Shown piece after piece: positions 6,351 to 6,767 of a stretch of 6,767 nucleotides of DNA (position 1 is the stretch's first letter; every line of letters starts with the position of its first letter). Position numbers and translations under genes: made by a program. The stretch is from the NCBI GenBank assembly GCA_937944945.1, contig CALEBD010000266.1, forward strand, positions 1 to 6,767, written 5' to 3'. This DNA comes from an uncultured Clostridium sp. GTDB lineage: Bacteria > Bacillota > Clostridia > Peptostreptococcales > Peptostreptococcaceae. Below the pieces are notes generated by a model. The model searched no databases. It had not been told where the DNA came from and saw nothing but the letters and a program-made list of their open reading frames with translations.

Positions 6351-6767
6351 CTTTAATTAAAGAACAGATTGACTGGCATGATATTCCTTGTTTGTTCCCC
6401 GTGAAACCAAGGCCTTCTTCTGTTGTTGCCTTTATGCTTACACAGTCAATATCTATATTCATAGCCTTTGATACATTTTCTCTCATCTTTAAGATATGTG
6501 GAGCCATTTTAGGTGCTTGTGCAACAATTATACTGTCTATATTGTTTACTTTATAACCTTTACTTTCTATTAGATTATTTACAAATTCTAATAACTTTAT
6601 ACTATCTGCTCCCTTATATTTTGGATCTGTATCTGGAAAGTGCTTACCAATATCACCTAAAGCTAGTGCCCCTAAGATAGAATCCATCATTGCATGTACT
6701 AATACATCAGCATCAGAATGTCCTAAAAGACCTTTTTCATAGGGAATATCACATCCGCCTAAAATCA
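6337..6767 (-). CDS. ispF: 2-C-methyl-D-erythritol 2,4-cyclodiphosphate synthase, 5' end cut by window
   Basis: This enzyme of the non-mevalonate isoprenoid pathway converts CDP-ME 2-phosphate to MEcPP with loss of CMP, as a cytoplasmic metal-dependent trimer. The frame is open to the right edge, beyond the internal Met at 6690. It adds ILGGCDIPYEKGLLGHSDAD-type sequence before MMDSILGALALGDIGKHFPD, so 142 residues are visible and about 18 are missing by comparison with the usual length near 160. The visible part contains the conserved GHSDAD and the VHA histidine (H34 and H42 in E. coli numbering), the LGDIGKHFPDTDP motif, and KATTEEGLGFTG near the end. The missing N-terminus should hold the other metal ligands (GYDVH). 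The stop is TAA at 6337-6339. No terminator is seen before the proS promoter, so ispF transcripts may run into the T-box. ispD is expected just beyond the edge. Confidence 0.96.
   Translation of the reverse strand, partial: ILGGCDIPYEKGLLGHSDADVLVHAMMDSILGALALGDIGKHFPDTDPKYKGADSIKLLEFVNNLIESKGYKVNNIDSIIVAQAPKMAPHILKMRENVSKAMNIDIDCVSIKATTEEGLGFTGNKQGISCQSICSLIKVDNK

Noticed and set aside
6344..6556. Plus-strand frame antisense to ispF
   Set aside because: It lies entirely opposite conserved ispF codons and over the proS promoter. Its hydrophobic look comes from the complement of the real gene.

Overview
The window looks like the chromosome of a low-GC, AT-rich Firmicute of the class Clostridia, most likely the Peptostreptococcaceae (the Clostridioides / Romboutsia / Intestinibacter group). 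I infer this from base composition, AGGAGG-type ribosome binding sites, a T-box leader and the gene order ispF-proS-gltX. From memory, C. difficile has ispD-ispF-proS-(second proS)-gltX-cysS at the equivalent place. Genus and species cannot be fixed from the sequence alone.

Layout from right to left, which is the direction of most transcription. The minus strand enters with the 3' part of ispF (isoprenoid precursor synthesis), whose start lies beyond the right edge. A good sigma-A type promoter sits over the last codons of ispF. It drives a roughly 290-nt leader that is a T-box riboswitch with a proline specifier (CCA), a UGGU acceptor-binding bulge and an intrinsic terminator. This leader controls proS, a bacterial-type prolyl-tRNA synthetase with editing insertion. 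A 141-bp gap with a hairpin and possible promoter elements follows, then gltX, the glutamyl-tRNA synthetase, which ends at a strong bidirectional terminator. A gap of about 200 bp leads to a short YitT-family membrane protein gene, also on the minus strand, that lacks the usual C-terminal DUF2179 domain.

On the plus strand at the left, a GPH-family (glycoside-pentoside-hexuronide:cation symporter) transporter gene converges on the yitT-like gene. Its reading frame is broken by an apparent one-base insertion near position 1411. The two halves together give a normal 487-residue transporter. A LacI/CcpA-like palindrome lies upstream. A 21-bp hairpin separates the two convergent genes and can terminate both.

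Functionally the right half is housekeeping: tRNA charging with proS tuned by uncharged tRNA-Pro, plus isoprenoid synthesis. The left half is accessory membrane transport. I see no mobile element with a transposase, no CRISPR array, no rRNA or tRNA gene, and no evidence of a new multi-gene system. The points worth a second look are the frameshift, the terminator hairpin with an IS-end-like core, the shortened YitT protein, the promoter inside ispF, and the hairpin of odd polarity between proS and gltX.
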